Shown here piece by piece: positions 21,093 through 29,265 of a stretch of 34,651 bases of DNA (its first letter is position 1; each line of letters begins with the position of its first letter). The DNA comes from Nocardia veterana NBRC 100344. GTDB lineage: Bacteria; Actinomycetota; Actinomycetes; Mycobacteriales; Mycobacteriaceae. The stretch is from contig NZ_BAGM01000200.1 in the NCBI RefSeq assembly GCF_000308855.1, forward strand, positions 1 to 34,651, written 5' to 3'. Both the position numbers and the translations under genes were made by a program. Below the pieces are notes generated by a model. The model was not told the origin of the DNA, did not search any database, and was given only the letters and a program-made list of their open reading frames with translations.

Positions 21093-22301
21093 TCATCGGG
21101 CCTCGGTGTTGAGCTTGTCCCGCGGCCGGCGGACCTCCGGATCGCTCAGGCCGACCGAATCGAGGGAGAATTCCTCACCGAGTCCGGCGAGGTCGGCCTT
21201 CGCGGGCAAAGACAGCTCGACCAGATCCGGTTCGGCCGCCGAGCCCGTCCGGTGGCGACGGTTGTGCACGACACTGCTGAGATAGGCCGCGACGATGATC
21301 GCCACTCCCAGCAGACCGGTCACGACCTCGTCGAGGTGGTAGCCGGTGGAGATCAGCAGAATCGCCGCGAGGGCGCCGATGGCCCAGTGCGCGCCGTGTT
21401 CGAGGTAGATGTACTCCGACAGCGTGCCGCGGCGCACCAGATACACCGTGATCGAGCGGACGAACATGGCTCCGATCAGCCCCAGCCCGAGGGCGATGAT
21501 GATCGGATCGGCACTGATCGCGAAGGCCCCGATCACGCCGTCGAAGGAGAACGACGCGTCGAGCACCTCGAGATAGATGAAACCGAAGAAGGCGGCCCGC
21601 CCGGTCAGCAGCGCCGCGCGCGAGGGCCCCTCGGCCTCCTGGTCCCCCTCGAAATGCGCACCCAGCCCGTCGACGAGGAAGTACGTCGCCATCCCCAGCG
21701 CGCCCGACACCATCACCACATCGGCCTTGTTGTTGGGCGCGAGAACTCCGGCGGTGAGCACCAGCGCGATCAGGGCGATGACGACGGTGAACATCGAGAA
21801 CCGGCCGATGCGGGCGAGGGGGCGTTCCAGCCAGCTCAGCCAGGTGACGGCGCGGGGAGCGCAGATGTAGTTCAGGAACAGCAGCAGCAGGAACATGCCG
21901 CCGAAGGCCGCGATCTTGGGATTGGCGTCGTTGAGCAGGGTTTCGTAGCTGGGCCTGCCGTCCGGGAAGAACGCCGCGCCACCGGGCGGCGGGTTCATCG
22001 CCAGGCGCAGCGCCTCGATCGGATCCAGATGCGCGCCGACCGCGACCACGATCAGCGGAAAGACCAGGCGCATCCCGAATACCGCGATCACCATGCCGAG
22101 GGTCAGGAAGATGCGTTGCCAGAACGCGCTCATCCGTTGCAGGACACTGGCGTTGACCACCGCGTTGTCGAACGACAGTGACACCTCGAGGATCCCGAGG
22201 GCTGCGACCAGCACCACGGCCTCGGGTCCGCCGTACAGCAGCGCGACGACCAGTGACGCAGCGGCGACGATGAACGACAGGGCGAAAACTCGCACGAACA
22301 T
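21093..22301 (-). CDS. DUF475 / TerC-like integral membrane protein
   Basis: 402 residues with about nine hydrophobic segments. Two internal signature motifs, ILEVSLSFDNAVVNASVL near the N-terminus and YLEVLDASFSFDGVIGAFAIS after the middle, are the duplicated S-F-D-N/G elements of the TerC superfamily, whose acidic residues probably contact metal ions. TerC-type proteins are tied to tellurite resistance and metal (Mn) export; DUF475 itself is uncharacterised. Start ATG 22301 (MFVRVFALSF) has AAAGG eight bases upstream; the frame extends to 22355 without support. A charged 60-residue C-terminal tail is cytoplasmic by composition. It is followed by lipB after 22 bp, a likely shared transcript without obvious functional link. 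Confidence 0.88.
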   Translation of the reverse strand: MFVRVFALSFIVAAASLVVALLYGGPEAVVLVAALGILEVSLSFDNAVVNASVLQRMSAFWQRIFLTLGMVIAVFGMRLVFPLIVVAVGAHLDPIEALRLAMNPPPGGAAFFPDGRPSYETLLNDANPKIAAFGGMFLLLLFLNYICAPRAVTWLSWLERPLARIGRFSMFTVVIALIALVLTAGVLAPNNKADVVMVSGALGMATYFLVDGLGAHFEGDQEAEGPSRAALLTGRAAFFGFIYLEVLDASFSFDGVIGAFAISADPIIIALGLGLIGAMFVRSITVYLVRRGTLSEYIYLEHGAHWAIGALAAILLISTGYHLDEVVTGLLGVAIIVAAYLSSVVHNRRHRTGSAAEPDLVELSLPAKADLAGLGEEFSLDSVGLSDPEVRRPRDKLNTEAR

Positions 22302-22424
22302 GCCGATGCCTTTCGTCAATCCGACACCCGCGGGGGTTACGACTCCGCGGGTCACAGCAATCAGAGTGCTCGCAACCCTGAACTCGATTGTGACAGTTGT
22401 CCCGGCCCGACGACAATCGAAGAG

Positions 22425-23084
22425 CTAGTACCAGTGGTGGGACTGCCAGAAAGCCCATGCTCCGTCGGGACTACCGTACCGCTCCACCATGTAGTCGTAG
22501 GCCCAACGGATCTGCGTGACCGGATTGACCATCCAGTCCACGCCGTGGGAGGCCATCCGCTCCGGCGGCAGCGCCTGCCCGAGCCCGTACGCGCCCGACT
22601 CTGGATTGGTGGCGAACGGGTTCCAGCTGCTCTCGTGCGTGATCACGTTGTCGAACGAGGGGAATTGCGGGGCGGGCACGATGGTCAGCGCCACCGTCTT
22701 CATCGGCAGTCCCAGCATCAGTCCCATGGTCGCGGATCCGGAGGAACCGGTCGAGCCCGAGGCCGAACCGGAGGCCGATCCCGAGATGTCGGCACAGGCC
22801 GGGCCGCAGTCGGCGTCGGCCGTGGGGGCCAGAACGGAGGCCGCGACCATCAGCCATAGTGCCCACAGCGCCGCGACCGCCGGCAGCCGGAACCGGCTGC
22901 GCGCAGGTGTCGTCTCGATCACAATTTCTCGGCCCCCGCCGAGCCAGGTAGAAGGTGGCGGTGGTGTTGCCGGGGCGACGGAGGAGGCGCCTGCACCGGA
23001 AAAATGCGTTGCCGAACCCGGGGGGTTCGCGGTCTGATATGTCGTCTGGGTCGGAATTGCATGGCGTTCGGATGGCGCAGACAT
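22425..23084 (-). CDS. Membrane-anchored or secreted transglycosylase-like (SLT/lysozyme-fold) protein
   Basis: 219 residues from ATG 23084; an in-frame ATG at 23156 is possible. A Pro/Ser/Thr-rich N-terminal ~65 residues, one hydrophobic helix (LPAVAALWALWLMVAASVLA, about 67-86), a Ser/Gly linker (SGSASGSASGSTGSSGSA) and then a compact catalytic-looking domain: FDNVITHESSWNPFATNPESGAYGLGQALPPERM, with E151 as the presumed acid, ending AWAFWQSHHWY. This is the layout of actinobacterial transglycosylase-like proteins that cleave peptidoglycan, with the domain outside the membrane. The domain is short for a full SLT fold. It lies divergent from the second marR. Confidence 0.85.
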   Translation of the reverse strand: MSAPSERHAIPTQTTYQTANPPGSATHFSGAGASSVAPATPPPPSTWLGGGREIVIETTPARSRFRLPAVAALWALWLMVAASVLAPTADADCGPACADISGSASGSASGSTGSSGSATMGLMLGLPMKTVALTIVPAPQFPSFDNVITHESSWNPFATNPESGAYGLGQALPPERMASHGVDWMVNPVTQIRWAYDYMVERYGSPDGAWAFWQSHHWY

Positions 23085-23249
23085 CGTCGTCTCGGTCCTT
23101 CCGCGTCGACTTGCTGATCGATCAGAGCCGGTAACGCGACAGATCGAGCAAACCATCGGTAATCCCGGGTTGTCCGGATTGGGACCGGCGTGTCCGAGAC
23201 GGTGTCAGCGGTGTGAGCGGCGGTACGTGCGAGCGGTGTCGCAACGTAT

Positions 23250-23275
23250 GTATAGTTGGCCTCAGCAACTAGTTG
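23250..23275. promoter_or_regulatory. MarR-type operator overlapping the -10 of cassette 2
   Basis: ATAGTTG-N7-CAACTAG (23252-23258 / 23266-23272), over a TATAGT -10 at 23251-23256. The right arm continues into the perfect 10-bp palindrome CAACTAGTTG (23266-23275), giving an extra half-site absent from the cassette-1 operator. 18 of 22 bases match the operator at 12983-13004. Confidence 0.75.
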
Positions 23276-23319
23276 TAAGTGCTAACCAAATGCGTCGCGG
23301 GGAGTAAGGAAACTCGATC

Positions 23320-23829
23320 ATGGTCGTAGATGCCCGTGATCCCGGCGCCGGCATGACCGAACAGGACGTGGCCGATCGGCTCGGCGGACAACTGATCCGG
23401 TTGATGCGGGCGATCGGCAGAACCAAATCGCAGATAGCCAAGCGCGGTCCGGACGGCTTGGAGCGATCGGCCTACTCGGTGCTGTTCTGCCTGGTCCACG
23501 ACGGTCCGCAGCGGACGGGGAAGCTCGCGGACACCCTGCACACCGAAATATCGACCATCAGCCGACAGACCAGATCGCTGGTGGCGCACGGCCTGGTGGA
23601 ACGCCGGGCGGACCCGGTGGACGGGCGGGCCTGTGTGCTGGCGCCCACCGCCGAGGGGGTGCGGGTTTTCGAAGAGAACCGCCGCAACCGCAACCGCTGG
23701 CTGGCCGAGGTGATGGCCGAATGGTCCGAGGAGGAACGGACCGGATTGACCGATCTCCTCGAGCTGCTCGTCAGCGGCATCGAAGAATCCACTACCGAGA
23801 AATCCACTGCTACAGCCGATTCGAATTAG
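23320..23829 (+). CDS. MarR-family transcriptional regulator, cassette 2
   Basis: 169 residues, a close paralogue of the cassette-1 MarR. The winged-helix core is nearly the same (LFCLVHDGPQRTGKLADTLHTEISTISRQTRSLVAHGLVERRADPVDGRACVLAPTAEGVRV), with the recognition helix ISTISRQTR identical, so both should read the same operator. N- and C-terminal ends differ (MVVDARDPGAGM...; ...EESTTEKSTATADSN). ATG 23320 follows GGAGTAAGGA by about eight bases. The transporter starts ten bases after the stop. Probably represses its own cassette and, given the shared site, may cross-regulate the other. Confidence 0.93.
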   Translation: MVVDARDPGAGMTEQDVADRLGGQLIRLMRAIGRTKSQIAKRGPDGLERSAYSVLFCLVHDGPQRTGKLADTLHTEISTISRQTRSLVAHGLVERRADPVDGRACVLAPTAEGVRVFEENRRNRNRWLAEVMAEWSEEERTGLTDLLELLVSGIEESTTEKSTATADSN

Positions 23830-23839
23830 GGCTACTTAC

Positions 23840-26515
23840 ATGACAACTTCGACCAGTGAGGCTCCGCCGGCGCAGCCGAACGCGGTGACCGGTGCGACGG
23901 TGGCGGACGCGCGGCCGTCCCTGTCGCATCGGCAGATTTTGACTATTTTGTCCGGTTTGTTGCTGGGGATGTTCTTGGCGGCGCTGGATCAGAATATTGT
24001 GAGTGTGGCGATCGTTCGGATCGCGAACAGTTTGCATGGTTTCGATCAGCAGGCGTGGGCGACGACGGCGTATTTGATTACGGCGACGATTTCGACGCCG
24101 TTGTACGGCAAGTTGGCCGATATTTATGGTCGTAAGCCGTTTTATTTGTTGGCGATCGGTATTTTCGTGGTGGGTTCGGCGGCGTGTACGTTCGCGACGT
24201 CGATGTACGAGTTGGCGGGGTTCCGGGCGTTCCAGGGGTTGGGCGCCGGCGGCCTGATGTCACTGGCCATGACGATCGTTGGCGATATCGTCCCGCCCCG
24301 TGAGCGGGCCCGCTACCAGGGCTATTTCATGATGGTCTTCGGCACCTCGACCGTGCTCGGCCCGGTGCTCGGCGGCCTGTTCTCCGATTACGACACGTTG
24401 TGGGGGATCGACGGCTGGCGCTGGGTGTTCCTGGTGAACGTGCCGATCGGGGTCATCGCGCTCGCGGTGGTCGCCAAGGTCCTCAACGTCCCGCATCAGC
24501 GACAGAAGTTGAACGTCGACTGGTGGGGTGCGATCGCGCTGGCGATCTGTGTGGTGCCGCTGTTGATCGTGGCCGAACAGGGCCGCACCTGGGGCTGGGG
24601 TTCCGGCAATTCGGTTATCTGCTACGCCATCGGCGCGGTGGGCCTGGTGCTGTTCATCGGGGTCGAGTATCTGATGAAGGACTCGGCGCTGATTCCGCTG
24701 CGGCTGTTCAAGAACTCCACCTTCTCGGTGGTGATGATCGGTGGTTTCATCGTCGGTATCGCGATGTTCGGTGCGATCAGTATGGTGCCGCTGTATCTGC
24801 AAGTGGTGCGCGGTTATTCGCCGACCGAGGCGGGTCTGCTGATGCTGCCGCTGGTGCTGGGCATCATGATCGGCTCGATGATCTCCGGTCAGGTCGTCAA
24901 GCGCACCGGCCGCTACAAGATCCTGCCGGTGGTCGGCACCTTCCTGGTGACCGTCGGCGCGCTGCTCTACGCGCAGTTGCACTTCGACAGCGCGATGTGG
25001 CAGGTGCTCGCGATCGGCGCGCTGGTCGGTCTGGGGCTGGGCTGCTGTATGCAGACGTTGATCATCGCGGCGCAGAACGCGGGTCCGCGGTCGGACATGG
25101 GAGTCTCGACGGCGTCGGCGACCTTCTTCCGTCAGGTCGGCGGCACGCTCGGTGTCGCGGTGTTCCTGACCATTCTGTTCAACCTGCTGCCGCACAAGAT
25201 CACCGATGCCTTCGGTGGACATCTGCCGCCCGGACTGGACGCCGGCAAGCTGAATCAGTTGCAGGCCAACACGGCGGGTATCGGCGCGCTGCCGCAGCAG
25301 ATCAAGGATCCGATCCTGATCGGGTTCACCAACTCGATGCACGGCGTCTTCTATGCCGCGGCGGGCGTGGCCCTGCTGGCCTGCATCGTCATGATGTTCA
25401 TGAAAGAGATTCCGCTGCAAGATCCTTCGGCCCCGGCCCCGGCACCGAAGGACCCGGTCGAGGCGGCGGAAGCCGAATGGGCCGAGAACCAGGTGTGGGA
25501 GGGCGCCGCGCAGGCGATCTCCGAGCCGGAACCGGTTCTGGCCGCCGCCGGCGCCGGCCGGCACGCCGCGGCCAACGGCCATGAAGCACATCGAATTGCG
25601 GAGGTTTCGGCGATGTCCAACACGCCTGTCGTCAACTCCCACGGCAGCGGCAACGCGATCGGCGGCCAGGTGCAGCGGGCCGACGGCCGCCCGGTCGCGG
25701 GTGCGGCGCTGACCCTGATCGACCAACGCGGACACCAGGTCGCGCGTGCCACCGGAGACAGCAGCGGCCGCTACTCGATCGACCCGCCGGGTTCCGGGAG
25801 CTACGTGCTGATCGTCTCCGCGAACGGTCACCAGCCGGCCGCGGTCAACGTCACCACCGACGGCCGCACCCAGCGCATCGACCTGACGCTGCAGGGGTCG
25901 GGTGAGCTCTCGGGCGTGGTGCGCAGCGCGGGCGCCGGGCGGCCGCTGGCGGGTGCGACGGTCACGCTGACGGATCTGCGCGGTGAGGTGGTCGGCGCCG
26001 CCGTCACCGGCGGCGACGGTAGCTACGTCTGCCACGGAGTGGTGTCGGGGACCTACACCCTGGTCGCGGTGGCCGAGCACATGCGTCCGAGTGCGACCGC
26101 ACTGGTCGTGCCCGACAGCGGCCTGCTTCGCCACGACATCGAGCTGAGCCCGATGGCGGTGCTGACCGGAACCGTACTGGCCGACGGCAGTCCCGTCCCG
26201 GACGCGCAGGTCACGGTGTTGGACCGGTCCGGAACTCCGATCGGGACCGCTCGCACCGACGAGAACGGCCAGTACGTGCTGACCGATCTCGGCGAGGGGG
26301 ACTACACCGTGGTCGCGCGCGGCTACCCGCCGGTGACGAGCCGAGTCACCGTCGGCGGTGGCGAGGTCGAGCACGACGTGCGGCTGGGCTACGACGACGA
26401 GCCGGCCGGCGGGAACGGGGCAGATCCGGCTGCCGCGGCACCCGGAGAACGAAACGGGCTGCGGCACAATGGTGTCGAACCCAGTGGCGTCGATCAGAAC
26501 ACGGAGCTCTCATGA
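23840..26515 (+). CDS. DHA2-type 14-TM drug efflux transporter with three C-terminal beta-sandwich repeats, cassette 2
   Basis: 891 residues, same plan as the cassette-1 transporter: 14-TM EmrB/QacA-type facilitator (about 32-525) with LAALDQNIVSVAIVRI and GKLADIYGRKPF, then a linker unlike that of copy 1 (Ala/Glu-rich, containing ...AGRHAAANGHEAHRIAEVSAM), then three carboxypeptidase-regulatory-like repeats at about 607, 686 and 773. The repeats stay close to copy 1 (ALTLIDQRGHQVARAT, GSGELSGVVRS, GDYTVVARGYPPV). ATG 23840 is ten bases past the marR stop. Its TGA overlaps the ATG of the YceI gene (ATGA), so the two are translationally coupled. Probable proton-driven exporter with a cytosolic tail; substrate unknown. 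Confidence 0.92.
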   Translation: MTTSTSEAPPAQPNAVTGATVADARPSLSHRQILTILSGLLLGMFLAALDQNIVSVAIVRIANSLHGFDQQAWATTAYLITATISTPLYGKLADIYGRKPFYLLAIGIFVVGSAACTFATSMYELAGFRAFQGLGAGGLMSLAMTIVGDIVPPRERARYQGYFMMVFGTSTVLGPVLGGLFSDYDTLWGIDGWRWVFLVNVPIGVIALAVVAKVLNVPHQRQKLNVDWWGAIALAICVVPLLIVAEQGRTWGWGSGNSVICYAIGAVGLVLFIGVEYLMKDSALIPLRLFKNSTFSVVMIGGFIVGIAMFGAISMVPLYLQVVRGYSPTEAGLLMLPLVLGIMIGSMISGQVVKRTGRYKILPVVGTFLVTVGALLYAQLHFDSAMWQVLAIGALVGLGLGCCMQTLIIAAQNAGPRSDMGVSTASATFFRQVGGTLGVAVFLTILFNLLPHKITDAFGGHLPPGLDAGKLNQLQANTAGIGALPQQIKDPILIGFTNSMHGVFYAAAGVALLACIVMMFMKEIPLQDPSAPAPAPKDPVEAAEAEWAENQVWEGAAQAISEPEPVLAAAGAGRHAAANGHEAHRIAEVSAMSNTPVVNSHGSGNAIGGQVQRADGRPVAGAALTLIDQRGHQVARATGDSSGRYSIDPPGSGSYVLIVSANGHQPAAVNVTTDGRTQRIDLTLQGSGELSGVVRSAGAGRPLAGATVTLTDLRGEVVGAAVTGGDGSYVCHGVVSGTYTLVAVAEHMRPSATALVVPDSGLLRHDIELSPMAVLTGTVLADGSPVPDAQVTVLDRSGTPIGTARTDENGQYVLTDLGEGDYTVVARGYPPVTSRVTVGGGEVEHDVRLGYDDEPAGGNGADPAAAAPGERNGLRHNGVEPSGVDQNTELS
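23922..24249 (+). repeat. 328-bp exact repeat, copy 2 (inside efflux gene 2)
   Basis: Base-for-base match to 13620-13947 with abrupt loss of identity outside. Same atypical codon choice as copy 1. Confidence 0.9.
24380..24474 (+). repeat. 95-bp exact repeat, copy 2
   Basis: Identical to 14078-14172. Confidence 0.85.
24740..24876 (+). repeat. 137-bp repeat with one mismatch, copy 2
   Basis: Matches 14438-14574 except for one base (G here, A in copy 1). Confidence 0.85.
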
Positions 26516-27333
26516 GTGGTTTGACCGCACAGGTTCGCAATCCCGATGGCTGGCCGGTGCCGGGCGCGCTGCTGACCGTGACCGATCTGAACGGCCGTCA
26601 GCTCGCCCGCGCCGTGGCCGACGAAACCGGTACGGCGGTCACCGATCCGCTGCCGCCCGGTATGCACACCGCCGTGGTGACCGCCCCCGGATATCAGCCG
26701 GTGGCCCAGATCGCCCGTATCTCCGCCTCCGGCACCGGGCAATTGGGCACGATCTCGCTCGAGGGCGAGGCAAGTTCCGTCGGGACGCCCGCGCCCGGAC
26801 CGTGGACCATCGACCCGGTGCACTCGACCGTGCTGGTGACCGCCCGCCACCTGGGCATCGCGAGCATCAAGGCTCGGTTCGCCGAGGTCAGCGGCCGCTT
26901 GGACGTGGCGCGCAACTTCGAGCAGACAACAGGTTTCGCCGAGATCAAGGCGGCCAGTATCGACACCGGAATCGGGATGCGCGACGACCATCTGCGCTCC
27001 CCGGAATTCCTCGACGTCGAGCGGTATCCGCTGATCGGGTTCACCGGATCCGGCCTGCGACGGACCGGCGCCGACACCTGGGTGATGAGCGGTGAGCTGG
27101 AATTGCACGGTCAGCGCCGCCCGGTGGAACTGAACCTGATCTACGGCGGTTCCGGACCCGACCCGTGGGGCGGGGTGCGCGCGGCCTTTCACGCCGAAAC
27201 CCTCTTGCACCGCAACGACTTCGCGATCGACTACAACGCGGTGGTCCGCGCCGGCGTCGCCGCGGTGGGAACCACGGTCAAGATCGATCTCGATATCGAA
27301 CTGGTGCAGGGAGATTCGCTGCCGCAGCTGTGA
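26512..27333 (+). CDS. YceI-family protein with N-terminal beta-sandwich repeat
   Basis: 273 residues. Residues 1-85 (LTAQVRNPDGWPVPGALLTVTDLNGRQLARAV...PPGMHTAVVTAPGYQPVA) are one more copy of the carboxypeptidase-regulatory-like domain found three times on the upstream transporter. Residues about 96-273 are a YceI domain, a lipocalin-like barrel that binds isoprenoid or amphipathic lipids in known members: GPWTIDPVHSTVLVTARHLGIASIKARFAEVSGRLDV, RDDHLRSPEFLDVERYPLIGF, GELELHGQRRPVEL, FDFxID-like NDFAIDYN. No signal peptide is present, so it should be cytosolic, unlike E. coli YceI. GGAG six bases before ATG; overlaps the transporter stop by ATGA. Likely hands substrate to, or docks on, the transporter tail (inference). 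Confidence 0.9.
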   Translation: MSGLTAQVRNPDGWPVPGALLTVTDLNGRQLARAVADETGTAVTDPLPPGMHTAVVTAPGYQPVAQIARISASGTGQLGTISLEGEASSVGTPAPGPWTIDPVHSTVLVTARHLGIASIKARFAEVSGRLDVARNFEQTTGFAEIKAASIDTGIGMRDDHLRSPEFLDVERYPLIGFTGSGLRRTGADTWVMSGELELHGQRRPVELNLIYGGSGPDPWGGVRAAFHAETLLHRNDFAIDYNAVVRAGVAAVGTTVKIDLDIELVQGDSLPQL

Positions 27334-27349
27334 CCGGTTGCGGCGCGGG

Positions 27350-27679
27350 TCAGCTCGCGTGCCGTTCCGGGATGACCCAGATGCGTTGAATCGCGGGAAA
27401 CTCGGTGGTGACGGCGGTCGGATCCACCTCGTCGGCGCGTCCGGCCTCGGGATACCAATGGCTCAGGCCCGCAAGCGGATTCGGCGATTCCAGGGGTAGA
27501 TGCAGTTCGACGGTGTCGTCGAACGGATCGACCGGCGCGGCGTGCCGGCCGTGGACGGAACCGGCCCGGCGCGGGCGGATGCGTAGTCGATCGATGAAAT
27601 CGTCGACGGAGCTGTACCCGGCCTCGTAGATCTCGGCCAGCAATCGTTCGGCGGGCGACGGGGCGTGGGATCCGCGCAT
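27350..27679 (-). CDS. Hypothetical protein
   Basis: 109 residues from ATG 27679, with GAGGG five bases upstream. The N-terminal part is helical (SPAERLLAEIYEAGYSSVDDFIDRLRIRP), the rest Pro/Asp-rich with an ordered-looking end (TTEFPAIQRIWVIPERHAS). No family recognised, no membrane segment. It converges on the YceI gene with 16 bp between stops; the PucR gene lies upstream on the same strand, separated by a strong hairpin. Confidence 0.65.
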   Translation of the reverse strand: MRGSHAPSPAERLLAEIYEAGYSSVDDFIDRLRIRPRRAGSVHGRHAAPVDPFDDTVELHLPLESPNPLAGLSHWYPEAGRADEVDPTAVTTEFPAIQRIWVIPERHAS

Positions 27680-27728
27680 ACTGTCCCTCGATCTATCGAC
27701 GTTTCACCTTCGGTCCCTGGTCAGGGGC

Positions 27729-27759
27729 GATGGGGGCTGTCGGGGACGCAGCCCCCATC
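27729..27759 (-). terminator. Strong hairpin terminator downstream of the PucR gene
   Basis: 11-bp perfect inverted repeat, GATGGGGGCTG (27729-27739) and CAGCCCCCATC (27749-27759), with a 9-base loop, about 125 bp past the PucR stop and 50 bp before the next minus-strand start. No T-run follows, as is usual for actinobacterial hairpin terminators; it could work in both directions. Confidence 0.7.
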
Positions 27760-27882
27760 TGACCTGATGTTGCGACAGCGGGCCGCTGTGGGCATGGCGA
27801 CCCGCCCTGCAAGCCCCGAGCAACCGGGGCAGTTCGAGCGTAAGGCACCCTGGAGCAACCGCACGGCATTTCGGCCGAAACT

Positions 27883-29109
27883 TCACCGATTCGCCGCGCC
27901 GAAATTCGTTGCGGCGGGCCGTGCCAGCCGGTGGTACTGGATCGCCCACCACACCTGCGCGCCGGTATGGGCCCGCCGCAGATCGCACGCGGTCAGTTCC
28001 TCGAAGCGGCCGATGCGATAGCGAACGGTGTTGGGATGCACGATCAACCGTTGTGCGGTGGCCTCGATCCGCATGCCGGTGTCGAGGTAGGCGGTGACCG
28101 TCTCGATCAGCACCGCGGCCGAGGCCGTGGTGCCCAGCGGTGCCACATATCGGCGGACGAGTTCGGCGCCGAGCTCCGGGTCCGCGGCGACGCCGGGGAG
28201 CAGACCCAGACCGTCGAATTCACAGCTGCCCGTGTGGCCGAAGGCGAGAGCCGTGGCCAGTGCGCGCCCGGCCAACCGGAACGAGTGTGGCGCGTCGTCC
28301 AGTGGTCGCGGGGGACCGAAGGCCAGCAGGGCCGTGCCCGGAATCCGGATCGTGCGGTCGGTGAATCCGGCGTAATCGCCGTCGATCACGGTGCGGAAGG
28401 CATGATCGGCGCCGGACGGCCGAAGTAGTCGATCGAATTCGGCGGGTGGTGCGGAATCGGCGCGGGCACGGAAGGCCCGGTATGCGGCGTCGCCGCGCAG
28501 ACCGTAGCGCTGGATGCCGAGGTTCAGCTCGGTCGACGTCAGGGTCCCGGTCAGCACCGCCCGCGTGAATTCGGCGCGCTGGGCACGATGATGATCGGCC
28601 CGGGTGCGGGCGACCTCGTGATGGGCATCGGCGAAGGAGGCGGCGGCGTCGTCCACCAGCCGCAGCAGGTCGCGGGTGAGCTCCAGCAGAACGGCGTCGT
28701 CGGCGCCGCATTCGTCCGCTGCCGTACTCAAGGTGTCCATGATCAGCCGTTCGGCCAGCCGCCAGGCGCGGAGCAAGGCCTCCATGGAGACCGCCTGGGT
28801 GGCGCGGATCCGGCCGTAATCGGTCAACTGCGTGCCGGTGCCCGATTCGGCATCTCCCGCGAGGGTGGCGAAGAGCCGATCCATGATCGCGGTGGTCGTC
28901 GGCATCAGGTCGGCGGCGTCGATGGTCCCGTAGTCGGCGATCTCCATCCGCGCCCGCTCGACGATCCGGGCCGCCAAATCGTCGCGTTCGGCACGCATCC
29001 GGGCCAGCAGTCGCTGCCGAGGCGATGAGATATCGGCGGGTTCCCGAGCTACGGCCGCCCGGTTCGATACCCCGTCGGCCGGGGTTTCGGTACGGGACGG
29101 CTCGTTCAT
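27883..29109 (-). CDS. PucR-family transcriptional regulator
   Basis: 408 residues from ATG 29109 (MNEPSRTETP); the frame runs further up to 29223 but that part looks non-coding. The C-terminal HTH_30 domain is clear: VLIETVTAYLDTGMRIEATAQRLIVHPNTVRYRIGRFEELT, the N-T-V-x-Y-R-I-x-R-x-E/L signature of PucR/CdaR regulators. The middle holds a helical RsbRD/GGDEF-like region (DLLRLVDDAAASFADAHHEVARTRADHHRAQRAEFTRAVLTG) common in actinobacterial members. These proteins usually activate nearby catabolic genes in response to a substrate. It is divergent from an acyl-CoA ligase across 156 bp, the most likely target. The hairpin at 27729-27759 ends its transcript. Confidence 0.9.
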   Translation of the reverse strand: MNEPSRTETPADGVSNRAAVAREPADISSPRQRLLARMRAERDDLAARIVERARMEIADYGTIDAADLMPTTTAIMDRLFATLAGDAESGTGTQLTDYGRIRATQAVSMEALLRAWRLAERLIMDTLSTAADECGADDAVLLELTRDLLRLVDDAAASFADAHHEVARTRADHHRAQRAEFTRAVLTGTLTSTELNLGIQRYGLRGDAAYRAFRARADSAPPAEFDRLLRPSGADHAFRTVIDGDYAGFTDRTIRIPGTALLAFGPPRPLDDAPHSFRLAGRALATALAFGHTGSCEFDGLGLLPGVAADPELGAELVRRYVAPLGTTASAAVLIETVTAYLDTGMRIEATAQRLIVHPNTVRYRIGRFEELTACDLRRAHTGAQVWWAIQYHRLARPAATNFGAANR

Positions 29110-29265
29110 ATCACCGCCGACAATACGACGCCCGTTTGGAGAAACCAACAAAACGCCTCCGCCCGACTTCGGCGCCGAATCCATGGCCCGGGCGGGGTGT
29201 GGCGTACGACACTCGACGGACATTCGCCCTCACCGGCGAAGCGCAGGCAAAGAACAGAGGTTTGC

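Noticed and set aside
24260..26467. 735-codon open frame on the minus strand across efflux gene 2 (and a similar 508-codon frame across gene 1)
   Set aside because: Arg/His/Gln/Asp-rich translation without domains; it mirrors the third-position GC of the real gene on the plus strand.
13053..27333. One recent duplication of a whole cassette
   Set aside because: The marR genes, linkers and most of the transporters are well diverged and the YceI gene is missing from copy 1; only islands are identical, so conversion after an older duplication fits better.
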